DNA from: Eubacteriales bacterium
GTDB taxonomy: Bacteria > Bacillota > Clostridia > Lachnospirales > Lachnospiraceae
Assembly (NCBI GenBank): GCA_030539055.1
Contig: JAUNSV010000003.1
Location: 1-64,000 of the forward strand
DNA: 64,000 nt
Direction: 5' to 3'
Part shown: positions 7,920 to 17,120 of the stretch, in pieces
Numbering within the stretch: position 1 is the first letter of the stretch
Layout of the letters: the number at the start of each line of letters is the position of its first letter
Program-made: the position numbers and the translations under genes
The notes under the pieces: generated by a model
What the model was told of the DNA's origin: nothing
The model's input: the letters and a program-made list of their open reading frames with translations, nothing else
Databases searched by the model: none

Positions 7920-9077
7920 ATGTCATTTCAAAATAATGGTAAATTAAAATTATTAATTATAGTAGGCACTCGACCAGAAATTATTAGACTTAGTGAAATA
8001 ATAAAAAAATGCAAAAAATATTTTGATACAATACTGGCACATACAGGTCAAAATTATGATTATAATCTTAATCAAATATTTTTTGAAGATTTAAATTTAG
8101 AGAATCCAGATGTTTATATGGAAGCAGCAAGCGATAGCCTTGGAGACACTATAGGAAATATAATAAAAAAATCTTATGAGCTAATGCTTGACATCAAACC
8201 AGATGCTCTCCTTGTACTAGGAGATACAAATTCATGCCTTTCTACTATAGCAGCAAAAAGATTACACATACCAATATTTCATATGGAAGCAGGAAACAGA
8301 TGCAAGGATGAATGCTTGCCAGAGGAAACAAATAGAAGAATAGTTGATATTATATCAGATGTAAATATGGCTTATTCAGAGCATGCAAGAAAATATTTAC
8401 ATGAATGTGGTTTACCAAAGGAGAGAGTGTATGTAGTTGGGTCTCCTATGGCAGAGGTTTTAAATAATAATTTTGAGAGTATTATTAATTCAAAAATATT
8501 AACTCAATTAAAATTAACAAAAAAGAAATACATTTTACTTTCTGCTCACAGAGAAGAAAATATAGATAAAGATGAAAATTTTCACTCTTTATTTAATGCT
8601 ATTAATTCTTTATCAAAAAAATATGATATGCCTGTTTTATATTCGTGTCATCCTCGTTCAAGAAAAAAATTAGAAGAAATGAATTTCAAATTAGATGATA
8701 GAGTTATTATGCATGTACCTCTTTCATTCTCAGATTATAATAATCTTCAAATGAATTCATTTTGTACTGTATCTGATTCTGGAACCTTGCCAGAGGAGAG
8801 TAGTTTTTTCTTAAGTAAAAAATTACCTTTTTCGGCTGTTTGTATTAGAACATCTACAGAGAGACCAGAAGCACTGGATAAAGGAGTTTTTGCTTTAGCT
8901 GGAATAGATGAAAATAGTTTATTAAATGCTATACACCTTACTACTTCTTTATATAATGACAAATGCTTTGGTTCTGTGGTACCAGATTATATTGATGAGA
9001 ATGTTTCTACAAGAGTAATTAATATTATTCAAAGCTATACCAATATAGTAAATAGAGTTGTTTGGAAAAAATATTAA
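7920..9077 (+). CDS. capG: UDP-N-acetyl-L-fucosamine synthase, non-hydrolysing C2 epimerase (CapG/FnlC; WecB-like)
   Basis: 385 residues, the usual length. It belongs to the WecB fold: LIIVGTRPEIIRLS at the start, HMEAGNRC, a catalytic-region segment PEETNRRIVDIISD, LLSAHREEN, and DSGTLPEESSFF. After CapE and CapF, CapG inverts C2 to give UDP-L-FucNAc, the donor for capsule and O-antigen glycosyltransferases. On its own the family also includes UDP-GlcNAc 2-epimerase (UDP-ManNAc formation), so the CapG call depends on the operon. Confidence 0.9.
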   Translation: MSFQNNGKLKLLIIVGTRPEIIRLSEIIKKCKKYFDTILAHTGQNYDYNLNQIFFEDLNLENPDVYMEAASDSLGDTIGNIIKKSYELMLDIKPDALLVLGDTNSCLSTIAAKRLHIPIFHMEAGNRCKDECLPEETNRRIVDIISDVNMAYSEHARKYLHECGLPKERVYVVGSPMAEVLNNNFESIINSKILTQLKLTKKKYILLSAHREENIDKDENFHSLFNAINSLSKKYDMPVLYSCHPRSRKKLEEMNFKLDDRVIMHVPLSFSDYNNLQMNSFCTVSDSGTLPEESSFFLSKKLPFSAVCIRTSTERPEALDKGVFALAGIDENSLLNAIHLTTSLYNDKCFGSVVPDYIDENVSTRVINIIQSYTNIVNRVVWKKY

Positions 9078-9090
9078 TAAAAAGGATAAT

Positions 9091-10380
9091 ATGAAAAAAT
9101 ATATTGAATTATCGAAAGAAGAATTGATAAAAGAAAAAAATAAATTAGAAAAGGAATTTGAAAATGTACGCACTAAGGGGCTTTCTTTTGATATGTCAAG
9201 AGGAAAACCTTGCAAAGAACAACTTGATTTATCGATGGGAATGATGGATATTTTAAATTCTAAGTCTGATTTGAGATGTGAACAAGGTATAGATTGCAGA
9301 AATTATGGTATTGTAGATGGTATTATAGAAGCAAAAAGATTTATGGGCTTATTTATGGAGAATGAAACTAAAAATATAATTATTTATGGTGCTTCTTCAT
9401 TAAATATTATGTTTGATACAATAGCTCATTGTATGATAAAAGGTGTATTAGGTGAAACTCCTTGGTGCAAAATTCCAAAAGTAAAATTTTTGTGTCCTGT
9501 ACCTGGTTATGATAGGCATTTTGCAATTTGCGAATATTTTGGTATAGAAATGATAAATATTCCATTATATGAAAATGGGCCAGATATGGATATGATAAGA
9601 AATTATGTAGAAAATGATGACAGCATAAAAGGTATTTGGTGTGTACCTAAATATTCTAATCCTCTTGGATATAGTTATTGTGATGATACAGTAAGACAAT
9701 TTGCACTTTTGAAACCTAAAGCAAAAGATTTTAGGATTTTTTGGGATAATGCATATTGTATGCATCATCTTTATCCAAACAAAAAGGATCAAGACTATTT
9801 GATAGAAATAGTAGCAGAGTGTGAGAGAGTTGGATCTCCCGATATGGTATACAAATTTGCATCAACATCAAAAATGACTTTTCCAGGTGCAGGGCTTGCT
9901 GCTATAGCTACATCTGAAAATAATATAAAAGACTTAGAAGAGCAACTTCGTATACAAATTATTGGGCATGACAAATTAAATCAACTTCGGCATGTATCAT
10001 TTTTTAAAGATATAGATCATATAATAGCACATATGATGAAGCACGCAAATATTTTAAGACCAAAATTTGAATTAGTTTTTGATACACTAGAAAAAGAATT
10101 ATCCTCTTTGGGGATAGCTTCTTGGACAAAACCTAAGGGTGGATATTTTATTTCATTTAATAGTATGAATGGGACAGCAAAAGAAATTATTAAATGCTGT
10201 GCAGAAGCTGGTTTAAAAATTACACCAGCGGGAGCTACTTATCCTTATCACAAAGATCCTAACGATTCCAATATAAGAATAGCTCCATCATTTCCAGAAT
10301 TGTATGATTTAAAAGAAGCATTATTAATATTTTGCTTAGTAGTAAAATTGGTATCGATAAAAAAGATTATGGAAAAATAG
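9091..10380 (+). CDS. PLP-dependent aspartate aminotransferase-like enzyme (PF12897 type)
   Basis: 429 residues from the ATG at 9091, which has AAAGG 6 bases upstream. A TTG at 9058 would overlap capG by 20 bases and has no such site, so the later start is preferred. It begins KELIKEKNKLEKEF-like helices, then LSFDMSRGKPCKEQLDLS, a pattern of this aminotransferase subgroup. The PLP-binding lysine lies in FASTSKMTFPG at residue 261. The C-terminal NIRIAPSFP has the substrate-carboxylate-binding Arg. Related enzymes transaminate aspartate in amino acid metabolism. It probably belongs to general metabolism, not the capsule pathway, although it is on the same strand 13 bases after capG. Confidence 0.85.
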   Translation: MKKYIELSKEELIKEKNKLEKEFENVRTKGLSFDMSRGKPCKEQLDLSMGMMDILNSKSDLRCEQGIDCRNYGIVDGIIEAKRFMGLFMENETKNIIIYGASSLNIMFDTIAHCMIKGVLGETPWCKIPKVKFLCPVPGYDRHFAICEYFGIEMINIPLYENGPDMDMIRNYVENDDSIKGIWCVPKYSNPLGYSYCDDTVRQFALLKPKAKDFRIFWDNAYCMHHLYPNKKDQDYLIEIVAECERVGSPDMVYKFASTSKMTFPGAGLAAIATSENNIKDLEEQLRIQIIGHDKLNQLRHVSFFKDIDHIIAHMMKHANILRPKFELVFDTLEKELSSLGIASWTKPKGGYFISFNSMNGTAKEIIKCCAEAGLKITPAGATYPYHKDPNDSNIRIAPSFPELYDLKEALLIFCLVVKLVSIKKIMEK

Positions 10381-11268
10381 TTATTTATTTGCTAATTTCA
10401 AAAAATCAATAACTGCTTTTGGTTTATTGGATTTGTTATATGCAAATCCAATTTTTCTTTTTTCCATTTGATTTTTTAATTTTATTTCTATTAATTCGCC
10501 TTTATCAAGTTCTTCTTGAACAAACTCTCTTATGACAGAGCCTATGCCTACGCTTGCTTTGGCAAATTCTATTATCAAATCCATAGATGAAGCTTCTAAA
10601 ATTTGAGTAGGAAAAATATTATTTTTTGAAAAATAATTATCTACAATAGTTCTTGTATCATGATATTTATCTAAAAGCATAATATTGCCATTTGTAAAAT
10701 AATCACTTGAATAATTGAATACATGATTATAATAATCAAAATAATCCCTTGAGCATACAAAGCAATCGTGCAAAGTGTATACTTGCAAAAATTCAATATT
10801 TTTTGGTAGTATTTCTTGTTTATTAACGAGAGCTAAGTCAATAGATTTATTCTCTAATTTTTCATAAGATTTTGATGTAGGCATTGTGTTTACAGAAAGG
10901 CGCATATTAGGATAAAGCTTAGTATACTCAGAAATATAAGAAATAAGCAAGTGGGAACACATTGTTTGCGTAGAAGAAATTCTTAAATGACCAAAAGCTA
11001 TAGAAGAAAAAGTTGATAATTTTTTTTCTGCATCATCTATTTGATTAAAAGCAGCTTGTATGTGTTCAAACAGAAGCTTACCCTCATTGGTTAAATCAAC
11101 ACCTTTTACAGACCTAGTGAATAATTTTACTCCTAAATCTTTTTCTAAAATATTAATTGATTTTGATACAGCTGGTTGGGAAATAAATAAAATTTTTGAT
11201 GCGTGTGATAAATTTTCATATTTTGCTACTTCATAAAAAACTTTATAATTATTTAAATGTTGAATCAT
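10381..11268 (-). CDS. LysR-family transcriptional regulator
   Basis: 295 residues, the family length. Residues 1-60 form the winged helix-turn-helix: NLSHASKILFISQPAVSKSINILEKDLGVKLF, ending in the LTNEGKLLF wing (split here only for quotation). The rest is the two-lobed effector-binding domain. It ends exactly where the aminotransferase gene ends (convergent), and its GGAGG-led start faces the divergent DUF554 gene 86 bases away, as is common for a LysR regulator and its target. The ligand is unknown. Confidence 0.92.
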   Translation of the reverse strand: MIQHLNNYKVFYEVAKYENLSHASKILFISQPAVSKSINILEKDLGVKLFTRSVKGVDLTNEGKLLFEHIQAAFNQIDDAEKKLSTFSSIAFGHLRISSTQTMCSHLLISYISEYTKLYPNMRLSVNTMPTSKSYEKLENKSIDLALVNKQEILPKNIEFLQVYTLHDCFVCSRDYFDYYNHVFNYSSDYFTNGNIMLLDKYHDTRTIVDNYFSKNNIFPTQILEASSMDLIIEFAKASVGIGSVIREFVQEELDKGELIEIKLKNQMEKRKIGFAYNKSNKPKAVIDFLKLANK

Positions 11269-11317
11269 TCGTATTTTCCTCCATAAAAAGATTATACTAT
11301 ATATATAAAAAAAAGTC

Positions 11318-11346
11318 TTGTTAAAAATAAAATAATTGATTATAAT
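11318..11346 (+). promoter_or_regulatory. Promoter of the DUF554 gene, start point at or near the ATG
   Basis: TTGTTA at 11318-11323, 17-base spacer, TATAAT at 11341-11346. A usual start point 6-8 bases downstream falls at about 11352-11354, while the ATG is at 11355, and an in-frame TGA at 11349 rules out an earlier start. The message would have almost no 5' leader and no ribosome binding site. Confidence 0.6.
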
Positions 11347-11354
11347 AATGACCT

Positions 11355-12098
11355 ATGTATAAATATTTTGGAACAATAGTAAATTCAGTTGCTATTATTA
11401 TAGCAAGTTTGATTGGTACAGTATCTACCAAATTTCATATTACAAAAAAGGATGACAGAGAACCTTTATCTAGTGCAATCTTAGTAACACTTGGCTTATG
11501 TACTATTCTTGCAAGTGTATCTGGTTTAGTTGGTTTAGAGGATGGTGTTCAATCATTGAAATGCGTTATATCTCTTACTCTTGGATATGTGATTGGTTAT
11601 TTACTTGATATAGATGGTAAAATATTTAGAGTATCTTCTTATTTTAAAAATAAATTTTCAAAATCAAATTCAAAAGAATCAGATTATTCTTTATATGGTT
11701 TTATAAATGCTACTTTAATATTTTGTATTGGTTCATTTGTAATTTTGGGGCCTCTTCAAGCATCACAAAATACTGGAGATAATTTAGTAATTGAACATCA
11801 TATTTTATTATTAATGAAATCATTATTTGATTTTACTACATCACTATTTATGTCTATGAATTATGGGATTTCTATTCTTTTTTCATCTATTCCAGTTTTA
11901 CTTATTCAAGGTGCTATTACTATTTTAGCAACAAGCATTTCTCCTTTTATTGTTTCTCACAATGCTATGCCTGTAATCAATTGCGTTGGATCTGTAGTTT
12001 TACTTACAATAGCTTTTAATTTTATATTTAAAACAAAAATTAAAACTGCAGATTTTATACCTTGTATATTATTATCAGTTATAATATGTGCTTTTTAA
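11355..12098 (+). CDS. DUF554 membrane protein (YdfK-like)
   Basis: 247 residues, mostly hydrophobic with about seven helices. It begins GTIVNSVAIIIASLIGT and later has TLGYVIGYLLDIDGKI and FCIGSFVILGPLQ, the conserved DUF554 pattern. The family lacks a proven function. YdfK of Bacillus is a predicted integral membrane protein. Divergent from the LysR gene and possibly under its control. The start codon has no Shine-Dalgarno site and is preceded by a promoter only 8 bases away. Confidence 0.88.
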   Translation: MYKYFGTIVNSVAIIIASLIGTVSTKFHITKKDDREPLSSAILVTLGLCTILASVSGLVGLEDGVQSLKCVISLTLGYVIGYLLDIDGKIFRVSSYFKNKFSKSNSKESDYSLYGFINATLIFCIGSFVILGPLQASQNTGDNLVIEHHILLLMKSLFDFTTSLFMSMNYGISILFSSIPVLLIQGAITILATSISPFIVSHNAMPVINCVGSVVLLTIAFNFIFKTKIKTADFIPCILLSVIICAF

Positions 12099-12134
12099 AT
12101 AATTTATTCTGTCAAGCATTATAAAAATTTACTC

Positions 12135-12163
12135 TTGACAACTTTTTTTTATTATGATATATT
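12135..12163 (+). promoter_or_regulatory. Promoter of the S10-spc-alpha operon
   Basis: TTGACA at 12135-12140, exactly 17 bases, then TATATT at 12158-12163 preceded by TGA (extended -10). This is the best promoter match before the ribosomal genes and predicts a start near 12170, giving a leader of about 240 bases. Confidence 0.8.
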
Positions 12164-12169
12164 GTTAAG

Positions 12170-12412
12170 GCTGTGACAAGATAGCGTAGATGTGTAAGGT
12201 TGCTATAGAACTAAAATCATAAGGTTTTATGGGTTTTTACACGGAGCGAAAGTCAAAGTAAATTGGCGACAAGTCACTGTACATCAAGAATTAGGGCATT
12301 AAAGTAGTTTTATTTTTTTCACTAAACTTTGATACACCCGATACCGTGTACAGTCACCGCTTTATCAAAAGAAAAAATCTTTTGAGTAAACAAAAAGGAG
12401 GCGACTTTTTTT
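12170..12412 (+). promoter_or_regulatory. Structured 5' leader of the ribosomal operon
   Basis: About 240 untranslated bases between the promoter and rpsJ, less AT-biased than nearby spacers. Complementary segments include GTGTAA 12192-12197 with TTACAC 12237-12242; ATAGC 12181-12185 with GCTAT 12202-12206; TCAAAGT 12253-12259 with ACTTTGA 12326-12332; and ACTGTACA 12276-12283 with TGTACAGT 12347-12354. The last two pairings cross, so they are either alternatives or a pseudoknot. In Firmicutes and Proteobacteria such leaders can bind a ribosomal protein for feedback control. Which protein would bind here is unknown. AGGAGG at 12396-12401 is the rpsJ ribosome binding site. Confidence 0.55.
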
Positions 12413-12730
12413 ATGGCAAAGAAACAAATAGTAAGAGTTGTGCTTAAAGCTTATGACCACGAGTTGGTAGATAGTTGTGCACAAAGAATTGTTGAGAAAT
12501 GCAAATCTATAGGGCAACCTGTGTCTGGTCCTATACCACTTCCTACTAAGAAAGAGATTACTACTATTCTTAGAGCAGTGCATAAGGACAAAGATTCAAG
12601 AGAGCAATTCGAAAGAAGGACACACAAAAGATTAGTAGACATAGTAAATCCTGCAAAAAAAACAATTGAAACATTGCAAGGGATGGATATGCCTGCAGGC
12701 GTATATTTAGTTATGAAAGAATTAAAATAA
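12413..12730 (+). CDS. rpsJ: 30S ribosomal protein S10
   Basis: 105 residues, normal length. S10 is recognised by [16 protein letters not shown] at the start, GPIPLPTKK and the loop around RTHKRLVDI. It sits in the 30S head and, with NusB, takes part in antitermination. First gene of the operon; the next gene starts 51 bases later, the longest early gap in the cluster. Confidence 0.98.
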   Translation: MAKKQIVRVVLKAYDHELVDSCAQRIVEKCKSIGQPVSGPIPLPTKKEITTILRAVHKDKDSREQFERRTHKRLVDIVNPAKKTIETLQGMDMPAGVYLVMKELK

Positions 12731-12781
12731 TATTTCTTATGAGTGAGAAGCCTATCACTCCTATGAGAAGAAAGGTAAAAT

Positions 12782-13411
12782 ATGAAGAAAGCTATTTTAG
12801 CAAAAAAATTAGGTATGACACAAGTGTGGGATGAAAACGGTGTTATCATACCAGTAACTGTTCTCGAAGCTGGCCCTTGCTTAGTTACGCAAGTAAAAAC
12901 AATCGAAAATGACGGTTACAAAGCACTTCAAGTTGGTTTTGAAGATATTAAAGAATCGAAAGTGAATAAACCACAAGAAGGACATTTTAAGAAGGCGGGT
13001 GCAAGCCCAAAAAGATATTTGAGAGAATTTCGTTTGGAGAATGCAGAGGAGTATCAATTAAACCAAGAAATAAAAGCAGACATATTTCAAGTTGGTGACA
13101 AAATAGATGCTCAAGCAATTAGTAAGGGAAAAGGTTTTCAAGGAGCTATAAAAAGACTTGGACAATCAAGAGGACCTATGAAGCATGGTTCAAAATTCCA
13201 TAGACATCAAGGTTCAAATGGTGCTGCAACTACACCAGGTAGAGTGTTCAAAGGTAAGGGAATGCCAGGACATATGGGAAATGTAAAAGTAACAACTCAA
13301 AATTTGGAAGTAGTTAGAGTGGACGCAGAAAAGAACTTACTTCTAATAAAAGGCAATGTACCTGGACCAAAAAAATCACTTATAATAATAAAAGAGTCTG
13401 TGAAGGCTTGA
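12782..13411 (+). CDS. rplC: 50S ribosomal protein L3
   Basis: 209 residues, usual size. It starts [17 protein letters not shown] and carries the conserved loop [14 protein letters not shown] that reaches the peptidyl transferase region of 23S rRNA. AAGG about 8 bases before the ATG. Second gene of the S10 section, between rpsJ and rplD, as in other Firmicutes. Confidence 0.98.
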   Translation: MKKAILAKKLGMTQVWDENGVIIPVTVLEAGPCLVTQVKTIENDGYKALQVGFEDIKESKVNKPQEGHFKKAGASPKRYLREFRLENAEEYQLNQEIKADIFQVGDKIDAQAISKGKGFQGAIKRLGQSRGPMKHGSKFHRHQGSNGAATTPGRVFKGKGMPGHMGNVKVTTQNLEVVRVDAEKNLLLIKGNVPGPKKSLIIIKESVKA

Positions 13412-13427
13412 GAGGGGAGGAGACAAA

Positions 13428-14048
13428 ATGGCTAATGTAAAAGTTTATGACTTAAGTGGCAAAGAAGTTGGGAATATGGACATAGCAGATTCAATTTTTG
13501 GTGTGAAAGTAAATGAGAATCTCCTTCATAAAGCAGTTACAGCTCAACTTACAAATAAACGACAAGGAACAAAAAAACAAAAAACAAGAGCTGAGGTTAG
13601 AGGCGGCGGAAGAAAACCTTGGAAGCAAAAAGGAACAGGTCATGCAAGACAAGGCTCTATAAGAGCCGTACAATGGAAAGGCGGTGGAATAGCGTTCGCT
13701 GCTGTACCAAAAGAGTATGAAGTTCAATTAAACAAAAAAGAGAGAAGACTTGCATTAAAATCTGCACTCACAAATGCTGTAAACAATAATCAACTGATAG
13801 TAATAGATGAAAAAAAATTAGATGAAATTAAAACAAAAAAAATGCAAGAAGCATTAAATAATTTAAAAGTTGAATCTGGTATTATTGTTCTCAATGAATA
13901 CAATGAAAATGTGATTTTTTCTGCAAGAAATATTGAAGATATTGAAACAAAAGCAGTAAATGAATTAAATGTATACGATATCTTAAAATATAAAAATATG
14001 CTAGTTGATAAAAGAGCTATAAAAATGATTGAGGAGGTGTATGCATAA
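13428..14048 (+). CDS. rplD: 50S ribosomal protein L4
   Basis: 206 residues. The long rRNA-binding loop is present: GTKKQKTRAEVRGGGRKPW followed by KQKGTGHARQGSIR. L4 lines the exit tunnel and in some bacteria represses its own operon through the leader, so it is a candidate ligand for the structured leader upstream. GGGGAGGAG precedes the ATG. Its stop overlaps the rplW start by one base (TAATG). Confidence 0.98.
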   Translation: MANVKVYDLSGKEVGNMDIADSIFGVKVNENLLHKAVTAQLTNKRQGTKKQKTRAEVRGGGRKPWKQKGTGHARQGSIRAVQWKGGGIAFAAVPKEYEVQLNKKERRLALKSALTNAVNNNQLIVIDEKKLDEIKTKKMQEALNNLKVESGIIVLNEYNENVIFSARNIEDIETKAVNELNVYDILKYKNMLVDKRAIKMIEEVYA

Positions 14049-14347
14049 TGGCAAATATTCAATATTATGATATTATCTTAAGACCTATTGTAACTGAGAG
14101 TAGTATGAATGATATGTCAAATAAAAAATATACTTTCTTAGTTCATCCAGAAGCAAATAAGATTCAAATAAAAGAAGCAGTAGAAAAAATGTTTCCTGGA
14201 ACAAAAGTAGCTAGAGTAAATACTATGAACATTGATGGCAAGAAAAAAAGAAGAGGAACAATTGTAGGTAAGACAGCTAAAAAGAAAAAAGCAATGGTAA
14301 CACTTACAAAAGATTCTAAGGACATAGAAGTATATAGTAAATTATAA
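14048..14347 (+). CDS. rplW: 50S ribosomal protein L23
   Basis: 99 residues. IILRPIVTESSM at the start and the basic internal loop GKKKRRGTIVGKTAKKKKA define L23, which sits at the tunnel exit and docks trigger factor and SRP. Start and upstream stop overlap, suggesting coupled translation with L4. Confidence 0.98.
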   Translation: MANIQYYDIILRPIVTESSMNDMSNKKYTFLVHPEANKIQIKEAVEKMFPGTKVARVNTMNIDGKKKRRGTIVGKTAKKKKAMVTLTKDSKDIEVYSKL

Positions 14348-14394
14348 AAATATGTAGAGTAAACTACGACAATAAACATTAAGGAGAAAATACA

Positions 14395-15240
14395 ATGGGT
14401 ATAAAAAAATATACCGCTTATACACCTTCAAGAAGAAATATGACAGGCCTAGATTTTCAAGCGATAACAAAAAAGACTCCTGAAAAATCACTTCTTGAAA
14501 AGAAAAAGAAAAATGCTGGAAGAAATAACCAAGGCAAAATTACAGTAAGACATCAAGGTGGAGGGAATAAGCAAAAATATAGAATTATAGATTTTAAAAG
14601 AAATGAAAGAGATGGAATGGAAGCAGAAGTAATTGGTATAGAGTATGATCCAAATAGGACTGCAAATATTGCTCTCATTCAATACACAGATGGAGTAAAA
14701 AATTACATATTAGCACCACAAGGGCTTACAAATGGTATGAAAGTAATGTCTGGGAATACAGCAGAAGCAAAAGTTGGCAATTGCTTACCTTTAGACAATA
14801 TACCAGTTGGTACAGAAATACATGCAATCGAATTACTTCCTGGTAAGGGTGCACAAATGGTTCGTTCAGCTGGTAATTCTGCTCAATTAGTAGCTAAAGA
14901 GGGAAAGTTTGCAATTCTTAGACTTCCATCAGCAGAGATGAGAATGGTGCCAATCATATGTAGAGCAACAATAGGAATAGTTGGAAACGGAGAGCATTCA
15001 TTAGTAAAACTAGGTAAGGCTGGAAGAAAAAGAAATATGGGTATTAGACCTACAGTAAGAGGATCTGTTATGAACCCAAATGACCACCCTCATGGTGGTG
15101 GAGAGGGTAAGTGTGGAATAGGAAGACCTGGTCCATCTACACCTTGGGGTAAACCAGCACTAGGACTTAAAACAAGAAATTCTAAGAAGTCATCAAATAA
15201 ATTAATTATTAGAAGAAAAAATGGTAGAGCAATAAAATAA
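14395..15240 (+). CDS. rplB: 50S ribosomal protein L2
   Basis: 281 residues, normal. The conserved C-terminal region [20 protein letters not shown] contains the histidine important for peptidyl transferase function. The N-terminal half has the basic stretch [24 protein letters not shown] 8 bases before the ATG at 14395. It is a primary 23S rRNA binder needed for subunit joining. Confidence 0.98.
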   Translation: MGIKKYTAYTPSRRNMTGLDFQAITKKTPEKSLLEKKKKNAGRNNQGKITVRHQGGGNKQKYRIIDFKRNERDGMEAEVIGIEYDPNRTANIALIQYTDGVKNYILAPQGLTNGMKVMSGNTAEAKVGNCLPLDNIPVGTEIHAIELLPGKGAQMVRSAGNSAQLVAKEGKFAILRLPSAEMRMVPIICRATIGIVGNGEHSLVKLGKAGRKRNMGIRPTVRGSVMNPNDHPHGGGEGKCGIGRPGPSTPWGKPALGLKTRNSKKSSNKLIIRRKNGRAIK

Positions 15241-15257
15241 AAGGAGGATAGAAAATA

Positions 15258-15593
15258 ATGGCTCGTTCACTAAAAAAAGGTCCATTTGCAGATGCACATT
15301 TATTAAAAAAAGTGGAAGCTTTGAATGCATCAGGTCAAAAGCAAGTAATCAAAACCTGGTCAAGACGTTCAACTATCTTCCCTCAAATGGTTTCTTTAAC
15401 AATTGCAGTTCACGATGGTCGTAAGCATGTTCCAGTATATATCACAGAGGATATGGTAGGACACAAGTTAGGAGAGTTCGTTCAAACAAGAACTTTTAGA
15501 GGTCATTCAAAAGATGAAAAAAGAGCAGGAGTAGCATCAAGTGGTTCTGCACCTGCGCAAGCCCCAGCAGCTCCAGCGGCTGCAAAGTCATAA
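15258..15593 (+). CDS. rpsS: 30S ribosomal protein S19 with Ala/Pro-rich C-terminal extension
   Basis: 111 residues against the usual 92-93. The core [17 protein letters not shown] to [19 protein letters not shown] is standard. The extra tail, about 18 residues ([21 protein letters not shown] region), is rich in Ala and Pro and likely unstructured. The stop codon and downstream AAGGAAGGAGGAAG ribosome site are in proper position, so the tail is not a frameshift artefact. S19 lies in the 30S head near the A-site finger, where a flexible tail could extend to the subunit interface or solvent. Confidence 0.97.
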   Translation: MARSLKKGPFADAHLLKKVEALNASGQKQVIKTWSRRSTIFPQMVSLTIAVHDGRKHVPVYITEDMVGHKLGEFVQTRTFRGHSKDEKRAGVASSGSAPAQAPAAPAAAKS

Positions 15594-15610
15594 GGAAGGA
15601 GGAAGCTTAA

Positions 15611-16003
15611 ATGTCAAAAGGACATAGATCTCAAATTAAAAGAGAGAGAAATGAAAAACAAGTTGATAAAAGACCAAGTGCTAAATTATCTAATGCGAGA
15701 GTATCGACTCAAAAAGCTTGCTTCGTTCTAGATGCTATAAGAGGCAAGGATGTAAATCAAGCTTTAGGACTACTTACATATAATAATAGATATGCATCAG
15801 CACTTATAAAAAAATTGGTTTTATCAGCAATTGCAAATGCAAAAAATAACAATGAAATGGAAGAAGAGAAATTATATGTTGCAGAATGTTTTGCATCAAA
15901 TGCACCAACTATGAAGAGAATTCATCCAAGAGCACAGGGAAGAGCGTATCGTATTTTAAAAAGAAATTCGCATATCACTGTTATCTTAGATGAAAGACAA
16001 TAA
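15611..16003 (+). CDS. rplV: 50S ribosomal protein L22
   Basis: 130 residues. L22 features: AKLSNARVSTQKACFVLDAI near the start, and the tunnel hairpin ending in PRAQGRAYRILKRNSHITV. Length is slightly above the usual 110-117 because of a polar N-terminal extension of about 20 residues. GGAAGGAGG lies upstream of the ATG. Confidence 0.98.
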   Translation: MSKGHRSQIKRERNEKQVDKRPSAKLSNARVSTQKACFVLDAIRGKDVNQALGLLTYNNRYASALIKKLVLSAIANAKNNNEMEEEKLYVAECFASNAPTMKRIHPRAQGRAYRILKRNSHITVILDERQ

Positions 16004-16018
16004 AGGAGATTTAATAAT

Positions 16019-16687
16019 ATGGGACAAAAAGTTAATCCGCATGGACTTCGAGTTGGTATAATAAAAGGTTGGGAATCAAATTGGTTTGCAGAAAAAAATT
16101 ATTCTGATTACTTAGTAGAAGATTATAAAATTAGAAGAAAATTAAAGAAAAAACTTTATCAATCTGGTATTTCTAAAATAGAAATAGAAAGAACATCTGG
16201 CAAATTAAATATCGTTCTTTATACTGCAAAACCTGGTATTGTTATAGGAAAAGGTGGAGCAGAAATTGAAAAATTAAAAAAAGAGATATACAAATTTATC
16301 AATAAAAAAGAGAATGAAATAAAAGTAGACATTAATATTAAAGAAATTAAAAGACCAGATAAAGAAGCTCAACTTGTAGCAGAAAATATTGCAAGTCAAT
16401 TGGAAAACAGAGTATCTTTTAGAAGAGCTATGAAACAAGCTATGAGTAGAACAATGAAAGCTGGAGCCTTGGGAATAAAAGCAGCAGTTGGTGGTAGACT
16501 CCAAGGAGCTGATATTGCAAGAACAGAGTATTATAGTGAAGGTACTATTCCACTTCAAACTTTAAGAGCAGATATAGATTATGGATTTGCTGAAGCAGAT
16601 ACAACATTCGGCAAACTAGGAGTTAAAGTTTGGATTTATAAGGGAGAAGTTCTTCCACAAAAGAAGAAAAAGGAAGGAGCTGTGTAA
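16019..16687 (+). CDS. rpsC: 30S ribosomal protein S3
   Basis: 222 residues. It starts [19 protein letters not shown], has the KH-domain loop [18 protein letters not shown], and ends with a basic tail. S3 is part of the mRNA entry channel helicase. AAGGAG 9 bases before the ATG. Tightly packed with rplP. Confidence 0.98.
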   Translation: MGQKVNPHGLRVGIIKGWESNWFAEKNYSDYLVEDYKIRRKLKKKLYQSGISKIEIERTSGKLNIVLYTAKPGIVIGKGGAEIEKLKKEIYKFINKKENEIKVDINIKEIKRPDKEAQLVAENIASQLENRVSFRRAMKQAMSRTMKAGALGIKAAVGGRLQGADIARTEYYSEGTIPLQTLRADIDYGFAEADTTFGKLGVKVWIYKGEVLPQKKKKEGAV

Positions 16688-16691
16688 ACTT

Positions 16692-17120
16692 ATGTTAATG
16701 CCAAATAGGACTAAATATAGAAAACAACAAAGACGCTCTATGGCTGGAGTTGCTACTCGTGGTAATAAGATTACCGGAGGAGAATATGGGTTAGTAGCTC
16801 TAGAACCTTGTTGGATGAAATCGAATCAAATAGAAGCAGCCCGTGTCGCTCTTACAAGATATATAAAGCGTGGCGGACAAGTATGGGTAAAAGTATTTCC
16901 AGATAAACCTGTTTCAAAAAAGCCTATAGGAGTGCGTATGGGTTCTGGAAAAGGTTCTGTAGAGTTTTGGGTAGCAGTTATTAAGCCAGGTAGAGTACTT
17001 TTTGAAATAGGAGGTATTCCTGAGGATCAATCAAGAGAAGCACTTCGACTTGCAATGCACAAATTACCTTTGAAGTGCAAGATTGTATCAAAGGCTGAGT
17101 TGGAAGGAGGTAGCAAATGA
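16692..17120 (+). CDS. rplP: 50S ribosomal protein L16
   Basis: 142 residues. It begins [17 protein letters not shown] and includes [20 protein letters not shown]16 helps shape the A-site tRNA region. The ATG at 16692, 4 bases after the rpsC stop, is preferred over the one at 16698 because the family keeps the first two residues. Its TGA overlaps the rpmC start. Confidence 0.98.
   Translation: MLMPNRTKYRKQQRRSMAGVATRGNKITGGEYGLVALEPCWMKSNQIEAARVALTRYIKRGGQVWVKVFPDKPVSKKPIGVRMGSGKGSVEFWVAVIKPGRVLFEIGGIPEDQSREALRLAMHKLPLKCKIVSKAELEGGSK

Noticed and set aside
9058-9090. TTG start for the aminotransferase inside capG.
   Set aside because: The ATG at 9091 has a well-placed AAAGG and fits the family start.
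11341-11354. A small peptide from the ATG at 11348 as a leader of DUF554.
   Set aside because: It would have four codons and no ribosome site.
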